This document shows, piece by piece, positions 13,596 to 26,748 of a stretch of 64,000 bases of DNA. The stretch's first letter is position 1. Each line of letters starts with the position of its first letter. The position numbers and the translations under genes are program-made. The notes under the pieces were generated by a model that saw only the letters and a list, made by a program, of their open reading frames with translations, searched no databases and was not told the origin of the DNA. Origin of the DNA: Apostichopus japonicus (Eukaryota; Echinodermata; Holothuroidea; Aspidochirotida; Stichopodidae); contig NC_092568.1 in assembly GCF_037975245.1 (NCBI RefSeq), forward strand, positions 35,183,501-35,247,500, given 5' to 3'.

Positions 13596-16500
13596 TTGTT
13601 GTAACACATTGTGAACGAACATCATCATCTTTCTTTTCAAAACATAACAATCAACCGCAAGTTGCTTCCGTGCAGAGCTAACAATATATCTATTACAAAG
13701 ATTTTCATGCGAAAGACAGCCAATGACGTTTTTCCAAATTTCCCGAGATTTGTTTGGCTAATAATTGTCTGCAAACATGTTCAGTGCTCAATGAACGCAA
13801 ATTATATATGATGGTTTAACTATGTGTATAGCATTCATAAAGTACAAGCAGTGATAAGATCGCATCTTTACAACTACACTGGTAAAACTAGGCTATAGGT
13901 CATATAATAAACGCAATTGGTCTTCGATCGGGACGAAAACTTTTGTCTCTAGTAATATTACTGCATTTTGTCTCGACATTCGTTTTACTTGATTGCCGAC
14001 ATTCACAACATATCCAGACATCAAATAAATAAGTTTTAAGTACAGTATTTTATGCTGGCATTTTGTCTCGACACTCGGTTTACTTGATTTCCGACATTCC
14101 CGGATTATCTCTACACATTGTTGAAGGGGCTCAATGAAATCAGATTAAAAGTGCAGTATTTTTAGGCTGGTACTTTGTCTAGACACTCGTTGTACTTGAT
14201 TTCCGACATTCACAGCGTATATACTTAGCCTATAACCTTTTATAAGTTGTTTACCGTGCAGCCAGCCTCCTATGTTCGTATGAGCCAGTGGCGGAGATTC
14301 CTCTCAGGAGTAGAGGGGGGGGGGGGAAATAAAAAGTCATAACTGCTGGCTCACTATCTAAGTGGAGCGTTGTATTTTCATGTTGTATTCTCAACTTGTA
14401 AATAAACGGTCACCATGGATTATATAGCCTATTGGCCGTATCCAATCAACTTTTTCTGAATCGCATGCGCATTGCCCTCTACCAGTGCAACATAAAGGAT
14501 ACAGTAAAATGCATTTCAATGCAGTTTTCCCGCGTGGGGAAAATATTCTGAAGTACCGTATGTTGTTTTTTATATAGTTTTTGATACTCTCAGTCAGTTA
14601 CAGCATAATAGTTCTACACTAACCATATCACAGGTTTACACACAGGAACAAAGTCTCAAACCTAATTTACATTTGAGTTCAGGTGAGTTTTCACATGATT
14701 CAAGTGAAGTTTCCAAACATTTTCTTTCTTGTTTGCGACCTCCCTGCAAATTCCCAAGCTAGTTGAATAATGTCCACTGCATCCAGCTTTTTCTTGTGCA
14801 CGTTCAAAACTTTAGGGAGAAAAGTGTTCAGAATCTTAACACAAATGTTCAAAATTATTTGAACAGCAGATTGCGTGTGTTACATGAGTCATTAATTTTC
14901 TACACGCTGCGTTTTTATAGAGTAGGCCTACCGAAGTGTGACGTCAGTTTTGCATGACTATCATGCCGTGCGGTCTAAGCAAACTTAAAACAAATTAAAC
15001 TTAAACCAATTAACAAGCATAAACAGTAACGCTATAAGCTTTTGAATCGATCATGTTTTGATCATGCTTTCTTTATTTTTGTTTGGAATTTCACTCTTTA
15101 TGACCCACGAACAAGTCTGACATGATTATAGGCCAACATACTTGCATTTGTAGAGTTTCCTTTCGTAAGTATGACTCACTGACGATTAAAAACAGTAGTG
15201 CCCAAATCGTAATTATTTACGTTGACTTTATACGTAAACTGTCAACAAGTTACAGTTCCGCGAAATTGTGTGAGCCGGTGGCCATAGCAAGTTAGCAACG
15301 GGCAGTTATTACAATCTACAGTCATCACATACTCCAAACTTTGCCAAAATAGTCCTAACTCATAAGGTAGTCCCCTACAACACAACCAATGTAATTATCA
15401 ATTCATTCCTAAAAACAATAAGAGTACATTTTTACCAAACGGTGCTGTGTAAGACGTAAGGCACGTGCAGCGAAATCGACCTCGCATTGATAGTGCCAAA
15501 GCGCGCTAGCCTAGCGACAGATTTCGACATTCATATTGCCTACGTACATGTACTTAGAAACACCTCGTTGAAATAGGTAAGTGTATACAATTCCAAAGCT
15601 ATTCAACAGCAACAAAACGTTATTTTGTGTATGTCTGTTGTGGGGTGAGTAAGCGCTATGAGCTACAAGTTCCAATGCGCAAGGTGGGGGAAAGGGGCTA
15701 GAAATAATGTGTGAGTCAATTCTAACTCGTTTTTCGGTCGTTAATTGTTGATGTACCAGGTAAAAGGTTGAAATGACTTTAACAATTTCAAATTTAATAA
15801 TTTGATTTATTATACCATTTGGTGCACATAACATAGGCTATAACAGAACATTACTGGCAAAAACTAGGGTGGGGGGTTGATTGTGTGGGCCAACCCCCCT
15901 CTTCAAAAAGTGGGGGGTTAAAAAAACCAACCCCCCTGTTTCTCCGCCCATGGTATGAGCTGTAACGCACATGTTATCTGATAGGCTGGCGGTGGGAGAT
16001 ACGGTAGCTTATAAAACAAGGTTTAGACAATTTTGCGTCTGTTGACTCCAAATGGACTTGGCCGACCTCCAAGACCCCTATTGTGTGTATAGCCACCTAC
16101 AGCAGACTGACCTGTGTTTATCATGTCATAGTGCTATTGTATCAAAATGGTGGTTCGGGCCATTTCTATAGTAACAGCTAGTTCTGCTTATACTAACAAG
16201 CAGAAGTTTCTAGTGTACTGAAGTCATCGAAACCTCAATGCATTTTGCATTCTGGTTTACATTACGCGGTTGAGCAATCTGAACAGCGCCGATAGCAACA
16301 ACGTAAGTTTAGACAACGACGTATGTTTAGAGGTTAATAGTCTATAAAGTTACTGTCCAGAACATACCTGTCTAGGCTGAGTAGGCTTAGGCCAATCTCA
16401 AAACTCAGATTACTGGCTATGCCTATTCTGCTCTGCCCTATTGCCAAATTTACGTTGTTAGGAATATACCTAGTTTCCTAGTATTGAATTGTTAGTGATA

Positions 16501-18640
16501 AGTCCAGGACATCATAACCGTCATCCAATGTTATTCTGGCATGTAGATCTTAATGAGGTGGTGTCCGTGGTGATAATTGTTTTCATTAGGCTTTTGTCAT
16601 ATCGCATCCGAAAGGACAGCCGTAGCTGGTCTAGGGGCCTAGGCTAACTATATCCAGGGTCCAGTGAATAACAATACAGCAGCTGAGCAGATGACACTAC
16701 TAAAGTAATTAGATTTATATGTAACTGCATCTATACTATCGCTTGCTAAGAATAACCTGTGAACTTCAGTCAACTGCCGCATTTTTGGCGATTTTGACCC
16801 CCAAATGTGGCACATGATATCATCATTTCGAGTGATTTATGTCAACTTTATCACTTTTATGTCAAAGACGTAGCGTTTGTATTACGAGCCGGTACTTTCT
16901 TGCCGTACATGCAAAGCGCCACCAGTTGGATGAGTGGCTTCAGTATATATGTCTCAAGACGTCATTCTCACTACTTCAATTTCTATGCCCTAATCACATT
17001 AATGAATTCATGTCAAGCATTTGATGATACAGCAACACATGAACCCAAAAAGAACAAAGACATAGTGCATAACGTTTATAGTCTGAAATGTCGGGACGTA
17101 TAGCTGTCGGTTGAGAAAGGCATGCACATGGAATTACGTTCTGATCTCAAACCTGTTTAGAGGAACAGACGGACTTTGACCAGAGTTGGGTAAATCATTG
17201 AATATATGAGAATGCAGTTACATTCCTAATTAGTAAACGGTTTGCAAACATTACAGTGTTAATATGCTAGTTTTACTGTATCTCCATGGTGGAGGGAGGA
17301 AAACGGGAAACTATTATCTACATTTCGATGTGTTTGTGTGTGAGGGGAGGTGGGGGGGGGGGTTACAACAATAGGGAGGTTGAAGTATGGAGGGACGTGT
17401 ATGAGGGTGTACATTGGGAGAAAGAGGTACAATGGAATATATCCGTATATGGTTAATTGGCCCTAGTTTCGTTACTTGAAGGTCAATAGACAAGTTAAAT
17501 CGTCAAGATTTTGGGCTGAGGGTTGACAAGAGGTTTTGAGTAAAGAAGGGCTTAAAATGTTGATTTATCTACTAGCTAAGCCTTGCTTAACCGCGATTTA
17601 TACTTCCAGCAATGGCATACAACATCATACACACTGTTCTATATAACATATAGGCTAGTTGAGGTAGCCTGAGCGATGGGAGAGAGATAATGCTATTTTG
17701 CGTATATAGATCTTTGTTCAACGCTATATGTATGTTTACCGATCATACATTACTATATAAGGGCAAGAGTAGTGGCGTATCGAAAGCTGCACATGCGCAC
17801 AATCGCATATACACGGGAAATGTGATAAAATGATGCAAGTGGTAACACCATTTTGCATCTAAGCCCTCATTCTTATCGACATAAACATTTCCCAAATCCC
17901 TGAAACCCGCTCCGAAAACGGACTTCAGTCAAATTTAGAGCCCACATGGTGTCATGAAAAGTCATATCAATGTAAGCGTTAATTAAACATAACTTCTCCT
18001 ACTCTTAAAATGGTGGAAATGATGGACCCCCCCCCCCCACTTCCCCGTCATACCAGGCAGGCTAGCTACGCGCATGGGCAAATGGATATGGTTTTCCAAA
18101 TCAACCTGTTTCTCATTCGACGATTCTCTTCTATCGATATACTAAAAGTTAGTTGGTAAAACCATTTCATTTAACTTTATATATTCAATGATAACTATAT
18201 TCATGCACATAATATTTACAGTGCTTATATGATATAGTACATAGACAGTTAGCTCAATGAAAATGTTACTGCAGATATTGGCCTCAGATATTGTTCTCTT
18301 CAATTTTACGTTCATACTGTAAAAAATTTTTAAAAAAAGTTAGAAAAACAAAAGAAAGGTATATTTCTTAAATATGATTTGACGCAAGTTTAAAGACAGG
18401 TATATGCCTATTGACTTTCAACAACTTCTTGAATACATAATGCCCGGGAGTGGGGCGGTATTTCTGGCCATTAATACATTGAGAGCAAATAGTATAGGTT
18501 TGTTGCTAAAATTACATACAAAGAATTGATTTCCATTCTTTTCAGAGAAAAGTAGCCTGATGTAAGAACATATGGTGTAACGTACGGACTTATAATACCA
18601 TGTCCACTTAAGTATATCTAACAACTTCTACGTAACATTA
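13596..18640. other. Gene-free stretch with single transposon ends
   Basis: No exon recognised. A lone CAGTGGCGGAGATTCC end followed by a G14 tract lies at about 14,285-14,330, and a short G/C-rich element lies around 15,868-15,950. The longest open frame, at 16,807-17,103, has no recognisable domain. Confidence 0.45.
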
Positions 18641-19986
18641 CAGGGGCGTATCCAGGATTTTCCAATAGGGGGGGGGGGGCGCCAGGCATGAATGATCGCC
18701 GTCCTGGGGGATGGATCTAAGGGTAGGGGTGTACAATTTTTGCTTTCGAAGAAGGGCTGAAATGCAAAATGGTGTCATATGCATGGGCGGCGATCCGTAC
18801 TTCCGAGTGGGGGGGGGGGGGATATGACCTTGTTGACTATCTAAGCGTAGCGCCACCATGAGTTGGCGCGAAGCGTACAAGAAAATTTTGGGATTAACAA
18901 ACCCTCTAGATGGCCGGAAACGGCACTTCCCGAGGTTTCCAAGCGGCATATACCCAACTTTAAAATAGGGATGTCATGTCCGAAATATCTCATAATCAGG
19001 ATCCAAAATACTTTTTTTTTTAATTTCGGGTGTTATTTTGGGAAAATTGCCCCTCTCAATCTTGTTTCAGGCGCAACGTAAGAATGTTCGAGAGCTCTTT
19101 TATATTATTCGATGAAGAAAATGGCCTCATGCAGGCTATTACAGGCCTATACACATGCAATACACAATTACACATAGTTACATTCCTAGGTACCGATTGC
19201 TAGGGCATCCAGGTGAAACGTGTATTAAGCATTACCCTGGTTACATGAGATTCTCAGCTGTTCGAGGGAACATGTACGTGTGTAGGCCTACTATAGGGCC
19301 TATATGAATACTATGAGGATGCATATATGTACTATATCAATACCGTGGGCGCAATAATACATTTTGTTGTTATAGGGCCAATGAAGCCTACAGTCAACCA
19401 TTTTTGCTTATAAAGACGCTTTATTTGAAAAGATCGCACTGCGTTTATGGTAGGCGAGAAATGAAGCTAAAAAAGAGCCGTACATTAACGAAGATGCATA
19501 AATGTAGGCATGAAAATATTCTTATCCCTGGCATTTGCTGGGGGGGGGGGGATATGGTGCATTACATCCCCTCCACACATTTTCATGGGGGGATATATCC
19601 CCCCTCCACCCAGGATCGCCGCCCATGGCCATATGTGATCCATTTTTCGACCTTAATAATAAGCAACATTTCCAGTAAATATGGACACAAAATGCACAAT
19701 TTAGTATGGCTGGCATGTCACTTAGTGTTTATAGTGATAATACAAACACAATTACCATCTATGTTTCTAAAACTATTATGCCGCCGAACTTCGCCAGAAC
19801 CTTTTTTTGCAAACAAAAAATAAAGCATACGGGAGGGGGGGGGGGGGGGTTGAGCGATCACCGACATCTCACATAAAGGTCGTCATCAATTTTTTTTTTT
19901 TTTTTTTTTTTGCTAAACTTTTTTTTTTTTGGTGACGGCCAATAGGGGGGGCGCGCGCCTGTTGCGCCCCCCTGGATACGCCCCTG
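18641..19986. mobile_element. Non-autonomous DNA transposon with TIR CAGGGGCGTATCCAGG, containing a nested element
   Basis: The left end CAGGGGCGTATCCAGG at 18,641 is matched by the exact reverse complement CCTGGATACGCCCCTG ending at 19,986. CATTA flanks both outer ends, a possible short or decayed target duplication. The interior lacks a transposase and is itself interrupted by a second inverted-repeat element. The end sequence and length resemble hAT-type or related cut-and-paste MITEs. The superfamily is inferred. Confidence 0.65.
18782..19627. mobile_element. Nested non-autonomous DNA transposon with TIR CATGGGCGGCGATCC
   Basis: Perfect 15-bp inverted ends lie at 18,782-18,796 and 19,613-19,627. 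They are flanked by GTCATATG on the left and GCCATATG on the right, an 8-bp duplication with one mismatch, as hAT and P-type elements make. G-runs sit just inside both ends. No transposase is present. It lies wholly inside the 18,641-19,986 element and is therefore younger. Confidence 0.65.
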
Positions 19987-22423
19987 CATTATATATTGCC
20001 ATTAGAGGGGATAGGTAAATATAGCATTTCGAAGAGTCTCGGTCACAAATCTTTTCCCGTACATCGGTTGGAAAAGAAATTTGCATTAATACGGTAGTCG
20101 CTTTGACATAGGAATATGCCCTCGCGTGACATAATTTCTAACTTTCGGTAATAACGTTTCACCGGAGTACGCCGCGGATATACATGGCGGGATTCATGTT
20201 TACTTATCAGTGAATTATAAATCTCTCTTAGTTCACCTCACAGTTGACCTTTAGGATATACATACATTGATAAACAGCCAATTCATGCTAAGTGTTACGC
20301 AATGTTGAATATGCATTGCATGCAAGGTACAGAAGAAGCCACGCTTCCTGCAGACATAACGACTATACATGCATATAACAATATTACTCCATGCAAGAGG
20401 GTTGTGCTTGAATGCATGCGATATTAGAAAGAAGGAAATAAGTCAGAATGCTTCGAGGATCCTTAGCGGTAAGTTGGATATTTATTTGCTTGCTATTACG
20501 TAGAGGGTAAATGTATTGTTTGATTCACATAGGCAACAATTTATACAGATAAGCCATATATACCTACTCAGACATTGTATTGTACAACGTAGAGATACTG
20601 GGTTAGTTTGTTATATACTGCAAAGACATTGTCTATGCAGTATTCTCTAACATTTTCTGTTATATATTAATTTCAATTTCATAAGTTTCATAATATTTCA
20701 TACAAATCGTGTGACTTACTTGTCTGGTATCGTTACTCATGCCTTTTTTGAAGTTTGTTTAAAAGAACCTAACTTTCACTTCAAGGTTAACAGATTAAGT
20801 TGTACTTGTGCTGTATCACTTTTGTCGTTCTTGAAATAAGAAATATTTTTATCTGAAATGCATTTTATTGACTACCGTGAAACTGAAAGGCTATCGTGTT
20901 TTGTGTTGTACGTACGCGGCTGATGTTACCATGATGTATACATGTTATCTTTTGTATTGTCCAGTGACTTTAAAGGTCGGGGATGTCGGGGGGGGGTAGG
21001 GGCTGATCTAGGTGGGGACTTGAATGTTTATGGAAGAACCAAAAGCGAATCAAGGATTTTTGACAACGGGGTGGGGGTGGGGGTGGGGGGGGGGTGACAC
21101 TTGTGTGATTGAAGACGTCTCTCATGTAGGTATGGTGGTCCTGCCCCAAGAAGAATTACCTGAAAAGGTTTCGAAGTGTGCATTCTTGGGCATAGTAAGA
21201 TTATTTCAATTAAGACCATATATTTAGCTCCAAACGAAATGCTGTGCTAATAACTTTTCTTGTTTTATTTTGGTGTGAGAGGGGGGGGGGGGTGTACCCA
21301 TAGCAATGGTATAACTCTTACACGGCTGAATATAAATAAATCCGCCCTCCCCCAAGTTTGCACACGCCAACTATACGCGTAACGTGTTGGTTGTTTTTAG
21401 GTTGTTCATTACACCTATTTGGAAATAGCCTATCACCATGTAAGAGTTATTGATACTATACCACAATCAATGGAGTTCTTATCCCATCACTCCACCCTAC
21501 CCTACCCTACCCCACCCCCATAAGGTTATATTATTTTCGGGAAAGGTATTTAAGTAACATTACCTTACATGAAATGAGGTGTTTTTTTTTGGGGGGGGGG
21601 GGGGTATATCTGTAGAAATCATTTTTGGACCAACATGTTATCGGACTCAATGTTTTGAGACCAAAATTTTGTTCACGAAAAAAAAAAAGTCACCAGTAAA
21701 TGTTTGGTACTCAATTTTTTGGGGACCAAAATCGTTTTGAGCCAAATCAATTTCGAATTAAATGTGTTTAGATTAAGACCAAACTATGCTGTAGACCTCC
21801 CATTTTTTTGGGGGGGGGGGGGCAGTGGCCTGCGCAAATGAGGGCAATAGCCATGCCCCGCTCAACCTCGGGCTCAGTCGGGAGATTTGAAAACAAGTTA
21901 AGGAAGTGGTGGGGGAAGGGGAAGGGATGCCAGTCGGGGGAATTGGGTACTTGGCCCCACCACCCATGAAATCGTGCAGACGCCACTGGCCGGAAATCTG
22001 AAAATTGTTACGGTCCTAATTTGTTCCGGATCATAATTTTTAGGGCTGTGTTTTTGGTTTATAGTCTTGTATCATGGTCGTCGATGTAAGTACCTTTTGA
22101 TTTTCTATACCTCCTTCAGTGCAACTTAATATACTGAAACATTTTTCTGGCTTTTTCTCTTATCGTATGTATGTACCTTTTGATTTTCATTTTAATATCT
22201 TTTTCGTGCACCGCGCCGCTTGCAGTATTCTTTTATGGTCCCAAAGTTTGGTCCAAAGAATTTTGGTTCACAAAATTTGGAGTATTCGGGTCACAAGCAA
22301 CTTTTGATCATAAGCACTGTTTTGGTTACAACAACTTTTAGGTCACATTTTCTTTGGGGGGGGGGGGGGTTGGTCCCAAAAATTTGGTCCAAAGCGTTAA
22401 TATAGCTTCATGGCTCATAATGC
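19987..22423. other. Gene-free stretch rich in G-homopolymers
   Basis: No exon recognised. G-tracts of about ten bases or more occur near 21,281, 21,591 and 21,811. A short run of TACCC-like units lies at about 21,495-21,515. Repeated GACCAAA/TTTTGG motifs (about 21,630-21,790) look like decayed low-complexity sequence. Confidence 0.45.
21823..21988. mobile_element. Possible short MITE with CAGTGGC ends
   Basis: The left end CAGTGGCCTGC directly follows a G-tract, and the right end GCAGACGCCACTG is nearly its reverse complement (one-base gap). The element is about 166 bp. No clear target duplication is seen, so this is weaker than the other elements. Confidence 0.35.
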
Positions 22424-22699
22424 CAGGCGCGTAGCCAGGGGGTGGGGGCGAAGGGGCGACCGCCCCCTTGAGTAATTTTTTTTTTAAATATATTTTTTTT
22501 ATGATATCGCTGGTAATTTCAAAATAGAAAATGCTTAGATGCAACTTACAAAGCCAGGGAAGTGCCATTTCCAGCGATCTGGGAGGCATTTTCGGCCAAA
22601 ATTTTTTTGTGCGCTTCGCGACAGTCATGGTGGCACTACGCTTAGATTGTTTGCATACAGGCTTCGCCCCTCCCTTGGCAATTTCTCGCTACGCGCCTA
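22424..22699. mobile_element. MITE, 276 bp, with perfect 8-bp target duplication CATAATGC
   Basis: The ends CAGGCGCGTAGCCAG and (reverse complement) TAGGCGCGTAGCGAG are 13/15 identical. The flanks at 22,416-22,423 and 22,700-22,707 are both CATAATGC, a perfect 8-bp duplication. The interior has no coding capacity but carries a module CATGGTGGCACTACGCTTAG shared with other MITEs of the window. The 8-bp duplication and CAG ends fit hAT. Confidence 0.8.
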
Positions 22700-24293
22700 C
22701 ATAATGCTGTGTGCAATGTATATTAAGAAACCTTACTGAACTAATCACGCTTTAGACACGCATCCCTTAGTGAAGTGTTCTCTTATAAAGTAGTTTTACA
22801 CACGAAAATGTAGACATTCATTTGGAGTTGAGTAAAGTACATTCAGTGTTTTAATCGACGTCTATTCAACCCTAATGCAATACGGTAAGATAAAGGATTA
22901 ATTATAATTCTGTGGTTACTAAGGTTACAGTGTCGTCTGTATGTAGAAAACAATTATGACGGTGACTTAAGAGTGATGATCTCGATATGTACTACCGAAT
23001 AGGCACTCGGTCACGTGGTCCGAGATTCCCAATAACAATGAGAGACCTGCGCGTTTGAACGATGTTTCCTCTATCGGTATTGTGTGGGGTTGAGAGGGGG
23101 TGGACGGGCTTTGTTCACCCCACTGGACTCGAGCCTGGCATACTATACTGTTATGTATTTGGATCGCATACTACATCAACCTTTTGATTGTGTGTGTATG
23201 GGGGTGGGGGGGGGGGGTTGGCGGGGCGGACAGTGGCCAGGGCAGGGTTGGGAGAGGAACACTGGGCCATCAATATTGTGAAAGTGGATTACATACCCTT
23301 GTTGCTCAGTGTTGCGACAACTGTACCTGGTGATGTTTGGTAACGTTGACATTTACAAGAAATGAAATTACGATAGGAATATTTCCTGGTTCGAGGACGT
23401 CTTGCTAGTTATCTCGCCAATTAATAAAATACGCATATACAGGTACGAGAAAGGACAACGATATACTTTAGACGCTTAGCTCAGATTACGAAGTCATGCG
23501 GTCTGACATTAGTGGCAATGAAACTTAATTCATTCATGTACTTACTTGTCCGGGTAAAGGTTAATAAATACTGTGTATAAACAATTACTTACTTTCATTA
23601 TTGAGTCGTTTTTCAAAGGAACGGGAAATGCATAAGAGCGCGTAATATGTAGGCCTATATGTAAAACGCCACTGAGTTCCGGATATGAATTCACATTATG
23701 GTCATACATTTATAGGCAAATGTAGATACCATCATGTGGCAAATGATGCACCTCCCTGAACTGTTATGACATGTTGTGGAATATTCGTTGGGTCTCAGCT
23801 GTTTGTGTAGAGGGGATGTGGTGTTGTGGGTGGGGCTGGGACGGGGTCAGGTTGGGAGAGCAAAATATACTGGTTCTACTTAATTTGTTTTCCTCTAATG
23901 TGACATATATCCCATTGAATAGATATGGATTTTCATTGTGTTGTGTTCCTGCAATAAGCAATCTCTTCTTTAGTATGCATGTTTGTGAATGTCAACGCAG
24001 ATATATCATTACGCGTTCTGTATACACTCACTCAAAGGACCAACATGTGTTCTATATATATTGTACGTCTTGGTCTGGAAGCCAACATAATTGGTGGTAG
24101 CAGTGGGCCGGTCGTTTCCGCTAGTAGGGGGTGGGGAGGGTTTGGATTGCTCGTTACGTCCGTAAAAGTATTGCCTGTACCTCACACCAGAATGATGAGT
24201 TAAGTGTTCCGTATGCAATCACCTCAGTGACAATAATTGGAAAAAAAGGCTCGGGAAGTTGCATTCCCTCCACAAATGTATGCGTAGACTGTG

Positions 24294-24322
24294 TATAGTA
24301 TAGTATAGTATAGTATAGTATA
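24294..24322. repeat. (TATAG)n microsatellite
   Basis: About six perfect TATAG units. Confidence 0.85.
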
Positions 24323-24486
24323 AAGGTGACTATAATCACACGAACGCAATGAGCGGGGCTGCAAGAGACCTTGTAATCACATCTCCCTATATATACATGT
24401 AAAGTATTGGGAGATGAGATATTGTACTTTACCCCCCTTTACTGTAAGGAAGTATGTGAGTATGTATTTGAGTGAGCAAACCAAGA

Positions 24487-25030
24487 GTGTCGCGAACTCC
24501 TCAGTCCTAGACCCCTAAGTCCGATCACTGTAGTTGGGTGCGTGCCTGACCATGTAAGCTCGTGCCTACGTGATTGATGACGTCATAGGTCATAGGTCAA
24601 AGCTCAAGAAACCTAGAAGGTAGTGTTTAGCAATTTTCTTCTTATCAACATATAGGGAATTGTCACTAAACCACACGATATGTGGAGAATGATGAAATGA
24701 CTTTTAAAATAGGGTCGGGGTCACAGGTCAAATTGGCCTACATTTTGCGACAAATTGTGTCGCAAACTCCTCCTACACGGTAAGTCCGATGAATTTCAAA
24801 CTTAGTGTGGTAGGTAGGTGCCTGACCATGTAAACTCGTGCCTGCGTGATTGGTGATGTCATTGGTCAGATACCTAAAGATTGTTGTTTTGCCATTTTCT
24901 GCTTGTCAACATGTATAGGAAAAAGTCAACAAACCACACGATATGTAGAGAATGGAGAGACAAATGCTAGAATATTTCTTTTTGGCTGTTGAGGGTTAGG
25001 TTGAAAGGACAATGCAGGTCAGAGGTAATA
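24487..25030. repeat. Tandem dimer of a ~270-bp unit
   Basis: Two diverged direct copies start GTGTCGC[GA]AACTCCTC at 24,487 and 24,757. Shared landmarks in the same order are AAGTCCGAT, GTGCCTGACCATGTAA, CTCGTGCCT, GTGATTG-TGA, AAACCACACGATATGT and GAGAATG. Neither copy codes. Confidence 0.75.
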
Positions 25031-25155
25031 TTGGCCCAAATTTGATGCCTTGCATGAAATAACAGTGATAGTCAGGTAATATCGTTTTCTACTAAATTTT
25101 CACTAAATTATACGTTAAAAACAGGATTCCAGCCAATTAACAAAGATGGTACCAA

Positions 25156-25882
25156 CAGTGGCGGAGCGTCCATATAGTCAGGGGGTGGATGCCCCCCCCC
25201 CCCCCGACGGACTCAAATGGACTGCTGGCGCCCTTTTCAGTTTTTACCACTTTTTACTTATTCGCGATTATTGACTTTTTTATTGCGCTCTCATCACCTA
25301 TTGACATTTGTCATATATTGTTGGTGTAATTTTCTGACAAAATGCTCTAACGGCGGTCTTTAATTTATAGGCAATTCCGTTGTACGAAGCTATTACCAAG
25401 AACTGTACAGGATTTTCGATCTATTTTTAGACGATACGCCACGCGCAGTGGCTGAAATAGTAATAAACACCAAATTTTAAGTCGGCATGCAAGTGTACGT
25501 TATACGCCGCTCCATGATCAGTGTGTTGATTAGTGCGCAGTAGGTAGTAGGTTACAACAGGCACAGCAGGCATTGTGTCAGGGCTACGAAAACATGAGCA
25601 CTCACAAAGATACCGCAGGGATTGTGATGAACGCATGTACTTTCAACACCCATATAAACTTCCGAGTTGTCACAAATGGCGATGACACCTATTTATTCTT
25701 CGTTTATCTGCAATTAGCAAGGCCCAGAACGGGTCATTTCCGGCGATCTAGGGATTTTTTTTTTACTCAAGAAATTGTTTACGCTCCGCGCCAACCTATG
25801 GTGGCGCTCCGCTTAGATAGTGTCGAAAGCGCCCCTACAGACCATTCTCGCCCCCTGACCTTTACCCCTAGCTCCGCCACTG
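25156..25882. mobile_element. hAT-like MITE, long form (TIR CAGTGGCGGAGC)
   Basis: The ends are CAGTGGCGGAGC and its exact reverse complement GCTCCGCCACTG. The flanks GTACC-AA (left) and GTACCCAA (right) look like one 8-bp duplication with a lost base. In inverse orientation it aligns with the 373-bp element at 42,701 over both outer thirds, but has about 354 bp more in the middle. The short form therefore looks like an internal-deletion derivative of this longer one. A C-run sits just inside the left end. Confidence 0.75.
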
Positions 25883-26523
25883 GTACCCAAGATGCATTCA
25901 GAAGTAAACCAATAATCACTTCCTTCATAGAGTAGATGAGATCTGCAACTCCATGGATTGCCCTCTTGTTAAATCAGGCGATGGACCGAGAGGATATATA
26001 CACAACGCCCGATTATTATAACTATATGTAACTTTGATTGCCTCAGTTTGAAGCGTTTTTTCGTTGTTTTCAATCAAGTATATAGGCCTACCGGTATATA
26101 TTCCAAATTTAACTAGCAATATTGATCAAGCTATAAGAGGTATTTGCTTTACTCAAGGATCGATTAATATCGATCTATAATCATCCAATTTCGGTGTCGT
26201 TTTTTAAAGCACTATTATATCAAACGCATGTACGCCGAAACGAAAAAAAACATTCACAATTTATTTTACCAATTTATTTTATGTGCCCCATAAAAAAGGA
26301 GTGAGATATGGCCTACTCCCCTCCCCCCACCTCCACCTCCACCCCTTCAAATCCGTGACTGGTCTCTCAAACAACAAAGCATATGTAACCGCATATAGTA
26401 TGAACTCACATGAAAGAAATATTCAGATTCCATTTAAAATGCAGCTTCAAGTTCATGTCTTGGATATGACAAAGATTATCGTTCTTCTCTTCCCAAATTT
26501 AGTTTACCACAAAAATCCGCAAG

Positions 26524-26748
26524 ATGGGATCGGATACACCAAACATCTTCTCGTTCTCAGCTGAAGCCCTGGACGGTAGCAAGATTGATTTTGATCAGTA
26601 CAAAGGGAAGGTCCTACTCATAGAAAACGTTGCCTCCTTGTGAGGTACAACCATACGCGATTACCATCAGCTCAATGAGTTAATGGATCGCTTTGGTGAG
26701 AGGGGGCTGCAAGTGTTGGGCTTTCCATGTAACCAATTTGGATATCAG
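26524..26748 (+). CDS. Selenoprotein glutathione peroxidase, exon 1 (with in-frame TGA = Sec40)
   Basis: This is the first exon of a GPx1/GPx2-type glutathione peroxidase, which reduces hydrogen peroxide and lipid hydroperoxides with glutathione. From ATG 26,524 it reads [20 protein letters not shown] and continues to [15 protein letters not shown], with TGA at 26,641-26,643 at codon 40. This is exactly the catalytic selenocysteine position of the family. Further on come [11 protein letters not shown] (the conserved PCNQFG motif) and the donor CAG/GTTAGT at 26,749, phase 0. The open frame on both sides of the TGA and the conserved context show that the TGA is a Sec codon and not a nonsense mutation. 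Exons 2 and 3 join in frame to give 189 aa, close to the family's usual ~190-205. Confidence 0.93.

Noticed and set aside
13930-13945. Second hammerhead (GGGACGAAAACTTTT)
   Set aside because: GACGAAA is present but no CTGATGA with a complementary stem II precedes it.
16807-17103. 98-codon open frame as a gene
   Set aside because: No recognisable domain, no splice partners, and an overlapping frame is equally open; probably chance.
19522-19823. Open frames on both strands around 19.5-19.8 kb
   Set aside because: They lie in and next to MITE ends with G/C homopolymers, and the proline/glycine-rich translations come from these runs.
26641-26643. Nonsense mutation in the GPx gene
   Set aside because: The TGA is at the catalytic Sec position of the family and coding continues cleanly on both sides.
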